A stretch of 64,000 nt of DNA from an uncultured Aliivibrio sp. (GTDB lineage: Bacteria > Pseudomonadota > Gammaproteobacteria > Enterobacterales > Vibrionaceae), in NCBI RefSeq assembly GCF_946479765.1, contig NZ_CAMLHO010000010.1, positions 20,895 to 84,894 of the forward strand, written 5' to 3'. A model generated the notes under the pieces. It had not been told where the DNA came from and ran no database searches. It was given only the letters and a program-made list of their open reading frames with translations. The translations under genes and the position numbers were made by a program. Positions within the stretch are counted from its first letter, which is position 1. Each line of letters begins with the position of its first letter. Below are positions 22,019 through 31,497 of the stretch, piece by piece.

Positions 22019-22756
22019 TTAGTGGACATCGCGCCAATATTCTTTCTTAAGTAAATAACAAACAAAAGCGAATATCACTAAAAAACCCATCACCCACCAA
22101 CCTAAACGATGACGTTCAAGCTGTACCGGATCACCTGAGTATTCTAAAAAGTTAACTAAATCACGAACAGCAGCATCATATTCACCAGAGCTCAGCTCAC
22201 CCGTGCCATCAGATTCAACCCCTACTACCACTTTATGTTCAACACCATTAACTATTGTTGTTTCATAAATCGGAGTAGTTACGCCTTGTAGTTCTTGAAG
22301 AACATGCGGCATACCAACGCTTGGGAATACCATATTATTTACACCAAATGGACGTGTTTGATCTGCATAAAAAGTGCGTAAATATGTGTATAACCAATCA
22401 GTACCACGAACACGAGCCACAAGCGTTAGGTCCGGCGGTGGAGCACCAAACCAATTCGCAGCTTGTGTTTCTGGGATCGCATTTTCCATCAAATCACCAA
22501 TTTTGGCATTTGGATCAAACACAAGATTATCCATCATCAAATCAACAGGGATCCCTAAATCCTCTGCAACTCGACCATAACGCTGATATTGAGTTGAATG
22601 ACAACCAGCACAATAGTTCATAAATAACTTCGCACCATTTTGCAGTGATGCTTGATCACGAATATCATTATTTGCGCTATCTAACGGAACACCTGCTCCA
22701 GCAGCCATTGCCATTGATGGCAACAAAGCAAAAAGTACTAAAATCAACTTTCTCAT
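22019..22756 (-). CDS. petC: Ubiquinol-cytochrome c reductase, cytochrome c1
   Basis: This subunit passes electrons from the Rieske protein to soluble cytochrome c in the periplasm. The 245-residue precursor has a signal peptide ending near AMA, the covalent haem motif C49-A-G-C52-H53, a likely Met haem ligand in the FPSVGMPHVL stretch, and a C-terminal membrane anchor (about 222-238) with a short basic tail. It overlaps petB by 4 bp. It completes the petABC operon of the cytochrome bc1 complex. Confidence 0.96.
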   Translation of the reverse strand: MRKLILVLFALLPSMAMAAGAGVPLDSANNDIRDQASLQNGAKLFMNYCAGCHSTQYQRYGRVAEDLGIPVDLMMDNLVFDPNAKIGDLMENAIPETQAANWFGAPPPDLTLVARVRGTDWLYTYLRTFYADQTRPFGVNNMVFPSVGMPHVLQELQGVTTPIYETTIVNGVEHKVVVGVESDGTGELSSGEYDAAVRDLVNFLEYSGDPVQLERHRLGWWVMGFLVIFAFVCYLLKKEYWRDVH

Positions 22757-24021
22757 TTAAATGTCACCCTCTCTGGTAATGGTTTTGTTTGTTCATTTTT
22801 ACTGTAAACAAACAAAAGAACAAAGAACATAAAGTAAGTCAGACTGAATATTTGAGCCAATAACGTGTACAACGAGGTCGCAGGCAATGCACCTAAAATA
22901 CCAAGAGCAATAAAGCTCACTGTAAACTGTGCAATATTCAATAAATGCAACTTACTACGGTAACGATATGAACGCACTTTACAGCGGTCTAACCATGGTA
23001 GAAGGAACAGCACAACAATCGATGCACCCATTGCTGCAACACCAATTAACTTATCTGGTACCGCACGTAAAATGGCATAAAATGGAGTAAAGTACCAAAC
23101 CGGGGCAATATGTTCGGGTGTTTTCAGTGGGTTCGCCGCTTCAAAGTTAGGTCCTTCTAGGAAATACCCCCCCATCTCTGGGTTAAAGAACAATACATAA
23201 CAAAAGAAGAACAAGAAGCCCGCAACACCGATCATGTCTTTTACTGTGCCATAAGGATGAAACGGCACAGAATCAATGATGTTGTATTTCGTCGTATAAT
23301 ACTCGTGGAATTTAAACTGAGTCTTATGTTCGCCTTTGTCATCTTTTGCTTTTGGTTGTTTCAGCTCAATACCATCAGGATTATTTGAACCAACTTCATG
23401 TAGAGCAAGAACATGCAATACAACCAATAGCAGCAATACAATAGGTAACGCAATCACATGTAATGCAAAGAAACGGTTGAGCGTCGCCCCTGAAATTACA
23501 TAATCACCACGGATCCACAACGTCAAGTCATCACCAATAACTGGAATTGCACCAAATAGTGAAATAATAACCTGAGCACCCCAGTAAGACATCTGACCCC
23601 ATGGTAATAAATACCCCATGAACGCCTCAGCCATTAATATCAAGAAGATCAACATGCCAAATAGCCATAAGAGCTCACGAGGCTTCTGATAAGAACCATA
23701 AATCAAGCCACGATACATGTGAAGATATACCACTACAAAAAACGCTGATGCGCCTGTTGAGTGCATATAACGTAACAACCAACCGTAATCAACATCACGC
23801 ATGATGTATTCAACAGAAGCAAATGCCCCTTCACCAGACGGAACATAGTTCATTGTTAACCAAATCCCTGTAATCAACTGATTAACAAGAACGAGCATAG
23901 CTAGTGACCCAAAGAAATACCAAAAATTAAAGTTTTTTGGCATTGGGTACTCAGATAAATGCTTTTTATAGGCATTCATTGCAGGTAGACGTTTTTCTAC
24001 CCAATCAAGTAATGGTTGCAT
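22753..24021 (-). CDS. petB: Ubiquinol-cytochrome c reductase, cytochrome b
   Basis: Cytochrome b is the membrane core of the bc1 complex and holds the two quinone sites and two b haems. The 422-residue protein has eight main membrane helices. Probable haem ligands are H87/H101 and H188/H203; the second pair is one residue further apart than the first. The Qo-site motif reads PVWY at 307-310, where mitochondrial proteins have PEWY. It overlaps petC by 4 bp and shares one base with the petA end. Confidence 0.97.
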   Translation of the reverse strand: MQPLLDWVEKRLPAMNAYKKHLSEYPMPKNFNFWYFFGSLAMLVLVNQLITGIWLTMNYVPSGEGAFASVEYIMRDVDYGWLLRYMHSTGASAFFVVVYLHMYRGLIYGSYQKPRELLWLFGMLIFLILMAEAFMGYLLPWGQMSYWGAQVIISLFGAIPVIGDDLTLWIRGDYVISGATLNRFFALHVIALPIVLLLLVVLHVLALHEVGSNNPDGIELKQPKAKDDKGEHKTQFKFHEYYTTKYNIIDSVPFHPYGTVKDMIGVAGFLFFFCYVLFFNPEMGGYFLEGPNFEAANPLKTPEHIAPVWYFTPFYAILRAVPDKLIGVAAMGASIVVLFLLPWLDRCKVRSYRYRSKLHLLNIAQFTVSFIALGILGALPATSLYTLLAQIFSLTYFMFFVLLFVYSKNEQTKPLPERVTFK

Positions 24022-24614
24022 TACGCTTCCCCTCCGTCATCAACCCCAATTAGGATACGAGTATCACTAAGGTACATATGTTTAGGAACCACAAGATTCA
24101 ATGGCGCAGGTACGCCTTGGAATACTCGACCAGCCATATCAAACTTAGAACCATGGCACGGACAAAAGAAACCAGAATTAACGCCTTCAACTTGTTCACT
24201 AAAACTGTCAGGTAAATAGGTAGGTGAACAGCCAAGGTGAGTGCAGATCCCAACGGCTAAAAAGATTTCAGGCTTAATTGAACGATATGCATTTTGTGCA
24301 TATTCTGGTTGTTGCTCTTCACCTGAAGATGGATCTCGAAGCTGACCATCAATCTCAGTTAATGATTGTAAAAGCGCTTCTGAACGACGTACTACCCATA
24401 CAGGTTTTCCTCGCCATTCAACACGAACCATCTGCCCATTTTCAAGCTTACTGATGTCGACTTCAACCGGAGCACCTGCAGCTTTCGCTCGTGCACTCGG
24501 ATTCCAAGATTTAATAAAAGGTACGGCTACCGCCACTGCTCCTAACCCACCAACAACCGCAGTTGTTGCAGTTAAGAAGCGACGTCGACCATTATTCACT
24601 GGCGCATTGCTCAT
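24021..24614 (-). CDS. petA: Ubiquinol-cytochrome c reductase, Rieske iron-sulfur subunit
   Basis: The Rieske protein takes the first electron from ubiquinol through a 2Fe-2S cluster on the periplasmic side. The 197-residue product carries a twin-arginine signal/anchor (GRRRFLTATTAV, then a hydrophobic helix), and both cluster-binding boxes, CTHLGC and CPCHGS. An upstream ATG at 24629 is in frame; the ATG at 24614, with GGGAGAAAG in front, is preferred. It is the first gene of petABC. Confidence 0.96.
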   Translation of the reverse strand: MSNAPVNNGRRRFLTATTAVVGGLGAVAVAVPFIKSWNPSARAKAAGAPVEVDISKLENGQMVRVEWRGKPVWVVRRSEALLQSLTEIDGQLRDPSSGEEQQPEYAQNAYRSIKPEIFLAVGICTHLGCSPTYLPDSFSEQVEGVNSGFFCPCHGSKFDMAGRVFQGVPAPLNLVVPKHMYLSDTRILIGVDDGGEA

Positions 24615-24780
24615 CCAACTTTCTCCCATGTGCTCTTTATGTAGTTTTTATTATGTCCATACATTTACGAGCTACGGCTAACTTTCAATGGTGTGATACA
24701 ACTGAGCTTTTGATGCCCTAGACACTAAAAATAACCAAAGAATTTGTTCATAATTATTGTGCTGTTGTTTTAACCCATAA

Positions 24781-24809
24781 ATGATAAAGAAAACCTTACT
24801 TTTTGACAA
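24781..24809 (-). promoter_or_regulatory. Candidate sigma-70 promoter of petABC
   Basis: On the minus strand TTGTCA (24809-24804), a 17-bp spacer and TATCAT (24786-24781) each match consensus at five of six positions. The leader to petA would be about 160 nt. The roughly 400-bp petA-rpsI gap otherwise holds only the rpsI terminator. Confidence 0.55.
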
Positions 24810-24929
24810 GGTAAAGCTACTTTTTTGCAACATTTGTGAACTAGGTAGGCTTTTAAAAGCGGAAAGGAAGAAAAGACAAGAAAAGATAAGGAAATTCAAG
24901 TGTTAAAGAGTATGTGAACTCACAAAAAC

Positions 24930-24962
24930 AAAAAAAGCCCAGCATAAATGCTGAGCTTTTTC
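24930..24962 (-). terminator. Terminator of rplM-rpsI
   Basis: On the minus strand AGCTCAGCA, loop TTTA, TGCTGGGCT and a run of seven T form a stem with one G-U pair, 50 bp after rpsI. Confidence 0.92.
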
Positions 24963-25012
24963 CACAATAACCAAAGTAGCTTTGAAACCAAAGCCACTTG
25001 GCAAGCGTAATA

Positions 25013-25405
25013 TTAACGCTTAGAGAATTGTGGTTTCTTACGAGCTTTACGTAGACCAACTTTCTTACGTTCAACGCAACGAGCGTCACGCGTAACATAA
25101 CCAGCAGCACGTAGTGCAGGACGTAATGTTTCATCGAATTGCATAAGCGCACGTGTGATACCGTGACGGATCGCACCAGCTTGACCAGAAATACCACCAC
25201 CAGAAACAGTGATGAATAGGTCTAGTTTATCAGTCATTTCAACTAGCTCTAGAGGTTGATTAACAACCATACGTGCTGTTGGACGACTAAAGTAAACTTC
25301 AAGGCTGCGCTTGTTGATTACGATGTTGCCAGTACCCGGTTTGATAAAAACACGAGCTGCTGAACTTTTACGGCGACCAGTGCCGTAGTATTGATTCTCT
25401 GCCAT
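25013..25405 (-). CDS. rpsI: 30S ribosomal protein S9
   Basis: S9 lies in the head of the small subunit, and its C-terminal tail reaches the P-site tRNA. The 130-residue protein has the family start [15 protein letters not shown], the signature [15 protein letters not shown] and the basic tail ending QFSKR. It follows rplM by 15 bp in the conserved two-gene operon. Confidence 0.99.
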   Translation of the reverse strand: MAENQYYGTGRRKSSAARVFIKPGTGNIVINKRSLEVYFSRPTARMVVNQPLELVEMTDKLDLFITVSGGGISGQAGAIRHGITRALMQFDETLRPALRAAGYVTRDARCVERKKVGLRKARKKPQFSKR

Positions 25406-25420
25406 TGCAATGATCCTCGG

Positions 25421-25849
25421 TTAAATGTCTAGTACTTGTGGTTGTTGAGCACTGTGGTTATGTTCAACGCCAGCGTAAACTTTAAGTTTACGGTACATAG
25501 CACGACCAAGAGGACCACGTGGAAGCATACCTTTAACAGCTAATTCAATAACCATTTCAGGTTTACGAACAATCAGTTTCTCGAAAGAAATAGATTTTAG
25601 TCCGCCTGGGAACTCTGTGTGGCGGTAGTAGATCTTGCCAGCTGCTTTGTTACCAGTTACGCGTACTTTCTCTGCGTTGATAACGATGATGTAATCACCA
25701 GTATCTACGTGAGGAGTGTATTCTGCTTTATGCTTGCCACGTAGGCGAGATGCGATTTCAGTTGCGATACGACCAAGAGTTTTCCCTTCTGCGTCTACAA
25801 CATACCAGTCACGCTTTACAGCGGCTGGTTTAGCAACGAAAGTTTTCAT
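25421..25849 (-). CDS. rplM: 50S ribosomal protein L13
   Basis: L13 is an early-assembling large-subunit protein. The 142-residue product matches the family over its length ([39 protein letters not shown] region, [20 protein letters not shown]). It is first in the rplM-rpsI operon. In E. coli L13 represses its own operon through the mRNA leader; the structured leader here could allow the same. Confidence 0.99.
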   Translation of the reverse strand: MKTFVAKPAAVKRDWYVVDAEGKTLGRIATEIASRLRGKHKAEYTPHVDTGDYIIVINAEKVRVTGNKAAGKIYYRHTEFPGGLKSISFEKLIVRKPEMVIELAVKGMLPRGPLGRAMYRKLKVYAGVEHNHSAQQPQVLDI

Positions 25850-25982
25850 GCTAATGATACCCGTTATTAAATAAATTCACTGATTAGGAGCTTTCGCTCC
25901 CACTGTATATTTTCGAGCCCAGTCATCACCCCTTCGAGTGGTTGGCACTCTTGGCTATTAAGCCAGTACAGTAACGGTGGGT
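25850..25982 (-). promoter_or_regulatory. Structured leader of rplM-rpsI
   Basis: The roughly 133-nt 5' UTR contains a GGAGC-GAAA-GCUCC hairpin with a GNRA tetraloop (25900-25887), ending 37 nt before the rplM ATG, and further imperfect stems upstream. It is a candidate site for L13 feedback control, inferred from the E. coli precedent. Confidence 0.5.
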
Positions 25983-25988
25983 CGGAGG

Positions 25989-26017
25989 ATTATAGTGAAG
26001 CGTGAAGAAAAAATCAC
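25989..26017 (-). promoter_or_regulatory. Promoter of rplM-rpsI
   Basis: A perfect TATAAT reads on the minus strand at 25994-25989. A weak -35 (GTGATT) stands 17 bp upstream. An AT-rich tract lies above it, as often seen at ribosomal protein promoters. Confidence 0.65.
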
Positions 26018-26127
26018 CTTTTTTTTGAAGATATTTCACATATTAGGTAAAAAAGGTAAAAAAAATGAATTTTGAACCTCATCACATCAAATAAACCTCT
26101 TAAATTACAAAAACAAGGGGAAAATGA

Positions 26128-27234
26128 TTAAGATAAATGTTCTTTCGCTAAGTATTCCTGACTTTGCATTTCAATCAACCGAGACTGACAACGTTTAAAT
26201 TCAAACGTTAAGCGCCCTTTTTCATAAATACAGGCTAAATCCACCTCAGCAGAGATGATTAATTTGACGTTTCGCTCATAAAACTCATCAACCATCGCAA
26301 TAAAACGACGAGCCGCATCATCATTAAACTCCCCCATCACCTTAACATTAGAAAGTAAGACCGTATGATACAAGCGAGACAACTCTATATAGTCATGCTG
26401 GCTTCGTGCACTTTCACATAATGCCGAGAATTCAAAATGAACAACCCCATCACCTTCTGCTTTTACCTGTAGTTGGCGATGATTAATTTCAATAACTGTT
26501 GGCTTATATTTACTTTCAGGCGTTAGCTTTTCAAAATACGTTTTCATATTCTGCTCTGCTTTTTCATCTAATGGAAAATGAAAGATCTCTGCCTGCTCTA
26601 ATGTTCTTAAGCGATAGTCAATACCACTATCTACATTTACAATTTCACAGTGAGCCTCAATAAGCGCGATAGCAGGAAGAAAACGTGTACGCTGCAAACC
26701 ATTACGATACAAATCTTGAGGTGGTATATTTGATGTCGCCACCAAAGCGATCCCTCTCTCAAATAAAGCCTCTAATAAAGTAGCTAAAATCATCGCATCG
26801 GTAATGTCGGAGACAAAAAATTCATCAAAACAGATAATATCCGTTTCTTGTTTAAATTTGTCCGCCACAATTAATAGTGGGTCAGCCTGCTGTTGCAACG
26901 CCCCCAGTTCATCATGAACGCGCTGCATAAAACGATGGAAATGCACTCGCATCTTTCGTTTTGTCGGCAAAGAATCATAAAAGGTATCAACTAAATACGT
27001 TTTACCTCGTCCCACACCCCCCCAAAAATAAAGTCCTTTTTCTGGAATCAGTTTTTGCGGTTCCACTTTTTTAAAAAAGTGTTTCCACGATTTTTTAATC
27101 TCTGTCTGAGGAACTTTTAATACCAATAGGCGTCGATATAATTCATCTAAGTGCTCAACAGCACATTGTTGATCTCTATCATAATGAAAACCGTCTTGCT
27201 GTAAGTCGATATGATATTTTTCTAATGGCGTCAT
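26128..27234 (-). CDS. zapE: Cell division ATPase ZapE
   Basis: ZapE is an AFG1-like ATPase that joins the Z-ring late in division and affects its stability. The 368-residue product has the Walker A motif GGVGRGKT, Walker B ICFDEFFVSDITDAM, a sensor-like LVATSNIPPQDLYRNGLQR region and the C-terminal signature ARRFIAMVDEFYERNVKL. The frame is open to an ATG at 27273 (381 codons); the ATG at 27234 fits the family N-terminus (TPLEKYHIDL), but neither has a strong ribosome site. It is divergent from zapG. Confidence 0.93.
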   Translation of the reverse strand: MTPLEKYHIDLQQDGFHYDRDQQCAVEHLDELYRRLLVLKVPQTEIKKSWKHFFKKVEPQKLIPEKGLYFWGGVGRGKTYLVDTFYDSLPTKRKMRVHFHRFMQRVHDELGALQQQADPLLIVADKFKQETDIICFDEFFVSDITDAMILATLLEALFERGIALVATSNIPPQDLYRNGLQRTRFLPAIALIEAHCEIVNVDSGIDYRLRTLEQAEIFHFPLDEKAEQNMKTYFEKLTPESKYKPTVIEINHRQLQVKAEGDGVVHFEFSALCESARSQHDYIELSRLYHTVLLSNVKVMGEFNDDAARRFIAMVDEFYERNVKLIISAEVDLACIYEKGRLTFEFKRCQSRLIEMQSQEYLAKEHLS

Positions 27235-27358
27235 CAGTTTTAATCTTTTCTTTTGTTGATTGACTCTCTTCATAGTAGCATGATCTCAACATACTCAATG
27301 AGTGGGCTAACTCACAGTTATGCCGACTCATATTAATAAATATAACAAGGAGCTCTTC

Positions 27359-27814
27359 ATGGCTTGGACATACGCTTTAATCGGTTTAACCGTTGGTGTT
27401 ATTGCTGGTTTTCTTATTTCCCGTGTTACGGTGCCTGGCATCAAACAACAAAAATCACTAAAACAAGACTTAGAAAAGTCAAAATATGAATTGGAACAAT
27501 ATCGACAAGAATTGGTAGATCACTTCGCAACCAGCGCAACGATGTTAGAAGCATTGGCAAAAGATTTTAATAAGATGTATGACCATATGGCATCAACATC
27601 AAAAGAATTAATGCCTAATTTGCCTGAGCAAGATAATCCATTTTCAAACCGTTTAGATGAAATGACACTTTCACCTGAGCTAAATAAAAAAACCGCGCAC
27701 GTTAAAAATGAAATCAATAAACAACCAAAAGATTACGCCAACGGTGCGACCGGCTTATTAAATGATGAACCTGAGATCGATATCAGCGCAATAAAAGAAG
27801 ATAAAATCGCATAA
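27359..27814 (+). CDS. zapG: Inner-membrane division/envelope protein ZapG (YhcB)
   Basis: ZapG, long known as YhcB (DUF1043), is a single-pass inner-membrane protein that links division with envelope synthesis. The 151-residue product has one N-terminal membrane helix (about 4-22), then a long cytoplasmic helical coiled-coil region rich in Gln, Lys and Glu, and a disordered acidic tail. The ATG at 27359 follows AAGGAG closely; the frame is open upstream to 27320 without a better site. It is divergent from zapE. Confidence 0.9.
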   Translation: MAWTYALIGLTVGVIAGFLISRVTVPGIKQQKSLKQDLEKSKYELEQYRQELVDHFATSATMLEALAKDFNKMYDHMASTSKELMPNLPEQDNPFSNRLDEMTLSPELNKKTAHVKNEINKQPKDYANGATGLLNDEPEIDISAIKEDKIA

Positions 27815-27838
27815 CATCAGAAAGTAAAATTAATGCTT

Positions 27839-27906
27839 AAAAAGGTTTTTGCATCATATACTCCAGCTAACATAGCAACAGTGTATTTTGATACTGAAAC
27901 CTTTTT
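27839..27906 (+). repeat. Long imperfect palindrome between zapG and degS
   Basis: AAAAAGGTTT at 27839-27848 pairs perfectly with AAACCTTTTT at 27897-27906. Inside, GCATCATATACT pairs imperfectly with AGTGTATTTTGATAC, and GCTA-ACA-TAGC closes the tip. With the T-rich tail it could end zapG transcription, but the length suggests a palindromic intergenic element. Confidence 0.55.
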
Positions 27907-27977
27907 CATTTTTAACACATACATTCGACCAATCCTCCCTAAATTCAATCTCTACTTTTTAATAACATTCAATGTTA

Positions 27978-28014
27978 TCCTAACCCTCTATTTTTTGATT
28001 TTTAAAGGTTAGGA
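27978..28014 (+). promoter_or_regulatory. Hairpin covering the degS ribosome-binding site
   Basis: TCCTAACC at 27978-27985 is a perfect complement of GGTTAGGA at 28007-28014, and the latter includes the AGGA of the degS Shine-Dalgarno, 5 nt before the ATG. The loop is AT-rich. This could lower degS translation; the function is inferred. Confidence 0.45.
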
Positions 28015-28019
28015 AGCCG

Positions 28020-29087
28020 ATGCTTTCATTTATATTGCGCTCTGCTATTATCGGAACTGCCACAGCGACAGTTCTGCTATTTGCCTTTCCTAACCTGCGT
28101 TCATCTATTTCAATTGAATCTAACCAAGTCCATCAAGCCTCACAGCAAATAAGCGATCAAATTTCATTTAATTATGCAGTTCGACGTGCAGCTCCTGCTG
28201 TAGTAAATATTTACAGCCGAAAATACAACAATGAAGACCGACTTCGATTAGATACTGAAGGCCTTGGTTCTGGCGTTATAGTCAGTGATAAAGGCTATAT
28301 CATAACGAACTATCATGTCGTTGCTGATGCAGATCAAGTCATTGTCGCTCTCCAAGATGGTCGTTTATTCAACGCCCAACTCATTGGTAAAGATAAACGT
28401 ACCGACCTCGCGGTATTACAAATTAAAGATACTAACCTCCCTGTAATTCCATTAAATCCAAATTATCAGGCTGATATTGGTGATGTGGTATTGGCTATTG
28501 GTAACCCTTATAACCTAGGACAAACAACCACCTTTGGTATTATTTCTGCCACAGGTCGTGCTGCTTTAAGTTCCGATGGCACCCAAGGATTGATTCAAAC
28601 CGATGCGGCTATTAATAGAGGTAACTCTGGCGGAGCTCTTGTTAATACACGCGGAGAGTTAGTCGGGATAAATACAGCCTCTTTTCAGCAAGCAACCGAC
28701 TTAGAAACCTACGGGATCTCTTTTGCTATCCCCTACGCTCTCGCAGATAAGATCATGCGTCGTTTGATTACTGATGGACAAGTTATCCGAGGTTACATTG
28801 GCATCGATGGTAGAGACATAAATCCAGCAATGGCTCGCCTAATGAATGCAGATAACATCAATGGTATCTTGGTCTTAGGAGTTGCCCCAAATAGCCCTGC
28901 GGAGAAGTCAGGCATCATAACTCAAGACATAATTACTAGCATTGATGGTAAGGGTGTAATAAATAGACAGAATGTAACCGATATTGTGACAGAGTTACGT
29001 CCAGGTACTGAAGTCAATATAGATATCATCCGTAAAGGAATCGCTCAAACTATCCAAGTAACGATTGCTGAAGATCCTTCAAATTAG
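28020..29087 (+). CDS. degS: Site-1 protease DegS, sigma-E stress sensor
   Basis: DegS is a periplasmic serine protease anchored in the inner membrane. Its PDZ domain senses unfolded outer-membrane proteins, and it then cuts RseA, which frees sigma-E. The 355-residue protein has an uncleaved N-terminal membrane segment (about 5-23), the catalytic triad H99, D129 and S203 (in RGNSGGALV), and one PDZ domain (about 255-345). A single PDZ domain and the anchor separate it from DegP/DegQ. DegQ, which often precedes degS, is missing here. Confidence 0.96.
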   Translation: MLSFILRSAIIGTATATVLLFAFPNLRSSISIESNQVHQASQQISDQISFNYAVRRAAPAVVNIYSRKYNNEDRLRLDTEGLGSGVIVSDKGYIITNYHVVADADQVIVALQDGRLFNAQLIGKDKRTDLAVLQIKDTNLPVIPLNPNYQADIGDVVLAIGNPYNLGQTTTFGIISATGRAALSSDGTQGLIQTDAAINRGNSGGALVNTRGELVGINTASFQQATDLETYGISFAIPYALADKIMRRLITDGQVIRGYIGIDGRDINPAMARLMNADNINGILVLGVAPNSPAEKSGIITQDIITSIDGKGVINRQNVTDIVTELRPGTEVNIDIIRKGIAQTIQVTIAEDPSN

Positions 29088-29094
29088 TTTTTTA

Positions 29095-29151
29095 ATACCA
29101 ATGCAATTAAGTGATTTAGCTAGTAAGAATGAATAAGATAATTATTGGTAT
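29095..29151. repeat. Short element with inverted ends between degS and parC
   Basis: ATACCAAT at 29095-29102 is the exact reverse complement of ATTGGTAT at 29144-29151, and the 57-bp interval between degS and its terminator has no coding sense. It resembles a small non-autonomous repeat, but only one copy was recognised in the window. Confidence 0.35.
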
Positions 29152-29163
29152 AATATTAATAGA

Positions 29164-29198
29164 CAAAAAAATAGCGCATTATTCATGCGCTATTTTTA
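29164..29198. terminator. Bidirectional terminator between degS and parC
   Basis: AAAAAATAGCGCAT, a short loop and ATGCGCTATTTTT form a perfect stem with A and T runs on either side, serving both convergent genes. Confidence 0.9.
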
Positions 29199-29214
29199 TG
29201 TTTAGTTCATGAAC

Positions 29215-31494
29215 CTAAGCTGATTCACTCTCTTCGTTCGATGCATTTTCTCCATTCACATCAATACGCGTAACTCGCTGCAAGCCTCTTGGTAATAAAC
29301 TACCGCGACGACCACGCTCTCCTCTAAAGTTATCTAAGTCACTAGGTTTCAAGCCTAACTTACGTTTACCAGCATAAAGTGTAACCGTCGCGCCTTGTGG
29401 CAATGGTAATAAGTGAGATAAAAACTCATCACGAGATTTAGAGCGAGCCGCTGGAATATTAATGATCTTGTTCCCTTTACCTTTACCTAGTTGTGGTAAA
29501 TCTTTAATTGGGAACAACAACATCCTACCTTCATTGGTGATAGCTAAAATCTCATCATTATCTAAATCAGAAACCACTTCAGGGTTCATCACTAGCGCAT
29601 TTTCAGGTAGCGTCAATAACGTCTTACCATTCTTATTCTTCGATAGTAAATCACTTCCCTTACAAACAAAACCATAGCCCGCATCAGAGCTGATTAACCA
29701 CGCTTGATCTTCTTCCCCCATAACAACATGAGTAATTTGACTGCCTGCCGTTATATTCAATCGGCCCGTAATTGGTTCACCTTGGCTTCTTGCTGAAGGT
29801 AAAGTATGCGATTCTAATGCGTAACTTCGACCATTACTCCCCATGAATACCGCAGGATCATTACTCTTACCACGCGCATGAGCTAGGTATTTATCACCCG
29901 ATTTATAATTTAACGTGGTTGGGTCAAGTTCATGTCCTTTCGCGTGACGGATCCAACCTTTATCAGAAAGAACAACCGTAATGGTTTCATTTGGGATAAG
30001 GTCACGTTCTGTTAATGCTTTCGCTTCTTCACGCTCAACCAGAGGAGAACGACGATCATCGCCAAACTTCTCTGCATCCGCTAAGATTTCTTTCTTAATT
30101 AACGTACTTAAACGACGCTCAGAACCCAACAGTTTCTCAAGTTGATCACGCTCTTTCGCTAATTCATCTTGCTCGCCACGGATCTTAATCTCTTCCAGTT
30201 TTGCTAACTGGCGAAGTTTAATCTCTAAAATGGCTTCCGCTTGAATCGCAGTTAAATCAAAGCGCGTCATTAACTGGTGTTTAGGATCGTCTTCTGTACG
30301 AATGATTTCGATAACTTCATCGATATTCAAATACGCAGCTAATAAACCATCTAAAATATGTAAACGCGCTAATATTTTATCAAGACGATGCTGCAAACGT
30401 TTACGAACCGTAGTGCGACGGAACTCAATCCATTCATTAAGAATGCTAACTAAGCCTTTCACTTTCGGACGTAAATCCAAACCAATCATGTTTAAATTCA
30501 CACGGAAGCTTTTTTCAAGATCCGTAGAAGCAAACAAATGATTCATTAGTGGTTCAGCTTCAATGCGATTTGAACGAGGAACAATCACGATACGCGTTGG
30601 GTTTTCATGATCCGATTCATCACGAAGATCTTCTACCATTGGTAGCTTCTTCGCTCGCATTTGGTTTGCTATTTGTTCTAGTAACTTACTGCCTGACACT
30701 TGATGCGGCAATGCGGAGATAACAATATCACCGCCTTCTTTATGCCATACCGCGCGCATTTTAATGCTGCCTCGGCCAGTATTGTAGATTTTCTTAATAT
30801 CGCTACGGGACGAGATAATTTCAGCTTCAGTTGGATAATCAGGCCCTTGGATAAAGTTCATTACTTCATCTAAATCAGCGTTAGGGTTATCCAATAAATG
30901 AACGGTCGCATTAGCAACTTCACGCACATTATGAGGTGGAATATCGGTAGCCATACCAACCGCAATACCCATAATGCCATTCAGCAATATATGAGGAAGA
31001 CGCGCAGGTAAGATCTTTGGCTCTTTCATTGTGCCATCAAAGTTTGGCTGCCATTCAACCGTACCTTGGCTTATCTCACCAAGTAATACATCAGCAAACT
31101 TCGATAATTTTGATTCGGTATAACGCATTGCTGCGAACGATTTTGGATCATCCGGCGCACCCCAGTTACCCTGACCATCTACCAGTGGGTAGCGGTAAGA
31201 GAAAGGCTGAGCCATTAATACCATCGCTTCATAACAAGCTGAGTCACCGTGTGGATGGTATTTACCTAATACATCACCAACCGTACGAGCCGATTTTTTG
31301 TATTTTGCATTCGCAGATAAACCAAGCTCTGACATCGCATAGATAATACGACGTTGAACGGGTTTCAAACCATCACCAATATAAGGTAATGCGCGATCCA
31401 TTATTACGTACATGGAGTAGTTTAGATAAGCGTCTTCTGTAAACTTGCGCAATGGAAGTTGTTCAACACCTTCTAAGGACATTTCTGCACTCAT
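29215..31494 (-). CDS. parC: DNA topoisomerase IV subunit A
   Basis: ParC is the DNA-cleaving subunit of topoisomerase IV, which separates daughter chromosomes. The 759-residue protein has the breakage-reunion domain with catalytic Y125 (AAMRYTES) and a C-terminal beta-pinwheel region. The quinolone-resistance positions equivalent to E. coli Ser80 and Glu84 are S85 and E89 (HGDSACYE), the usual susceptible residues. It lies 3 bp after parE. Confidence 0.98.
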   Translation of the reverse strand: MSAEMSLEGVEQLPLRKFTEDAYLNYSMYVIMDRALPYIGDGLKPVQRRIIYAMSELGLSANAKYKKSARTVGDVLGKYHPHGDSACYEAMVLMAQPFSYRYPLVDGQGNWGAPDDPKSFAAMRYTESKLSKFADVLLGEISQGTVEWQPNFDGTMKEPKILPARLPHILLNGIMGIAVGMATDIPPHNVREVANATVHLLDNPNADLDEVMNFIQGPDYPTEAEIISSRSDIKKIYNTGRGSIKMRAVWHKEGGDIVISALPHQVSGSKLLEQIANQMRAKKLPMVEDLRDESDHENPTRIVIVPRSNRIEAEPLMNHLFASTDLEKSFRVNLNMIGLDLRPKVKGLVSILNEWIEFRRTTVRKRLQHRLDKILARLHILDGLLAAYLNIDEVIEIIRTEDDPKHQLMTRFDLTAIQAEAILEIKLRQLAKLEEIKIRGEQDELAKERDQLEKLLGSERRLSTLIKKEILADAEKFGDDRRSPLVEREEAKALTERDLIPNETITVVLSDKGWIRHAKGHELDPTTLNYKSGDKYLAHARGKSNDPAVFMGSNGRSYALESHTLPSARSQGEPITGRLNITAGSQITHVVMGEEDQAWLISSDAGYGFVCKGSDLLSKNKNGKTLLTLPENALVMNPEVVSDLDNDEILAITNEGRMLLFPIKDLPQLGKGKGNKIINIPAARSKSRDEFLSHLLPLPQGATVTLYAGKRKLGLKPSDLDNFRGERGRRGSLLPRGLQRVTRIDVNGENASNEESESA

Positions 31495-31497
31495 TTG

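Noticed and set aside
24678..25200. Minus-strand frames in and beside the petA-rpsI gap
   Set aside because: One is a low-complexity frame in the petA leader without a ribosome site, the other overlaps rpsI in another frame.
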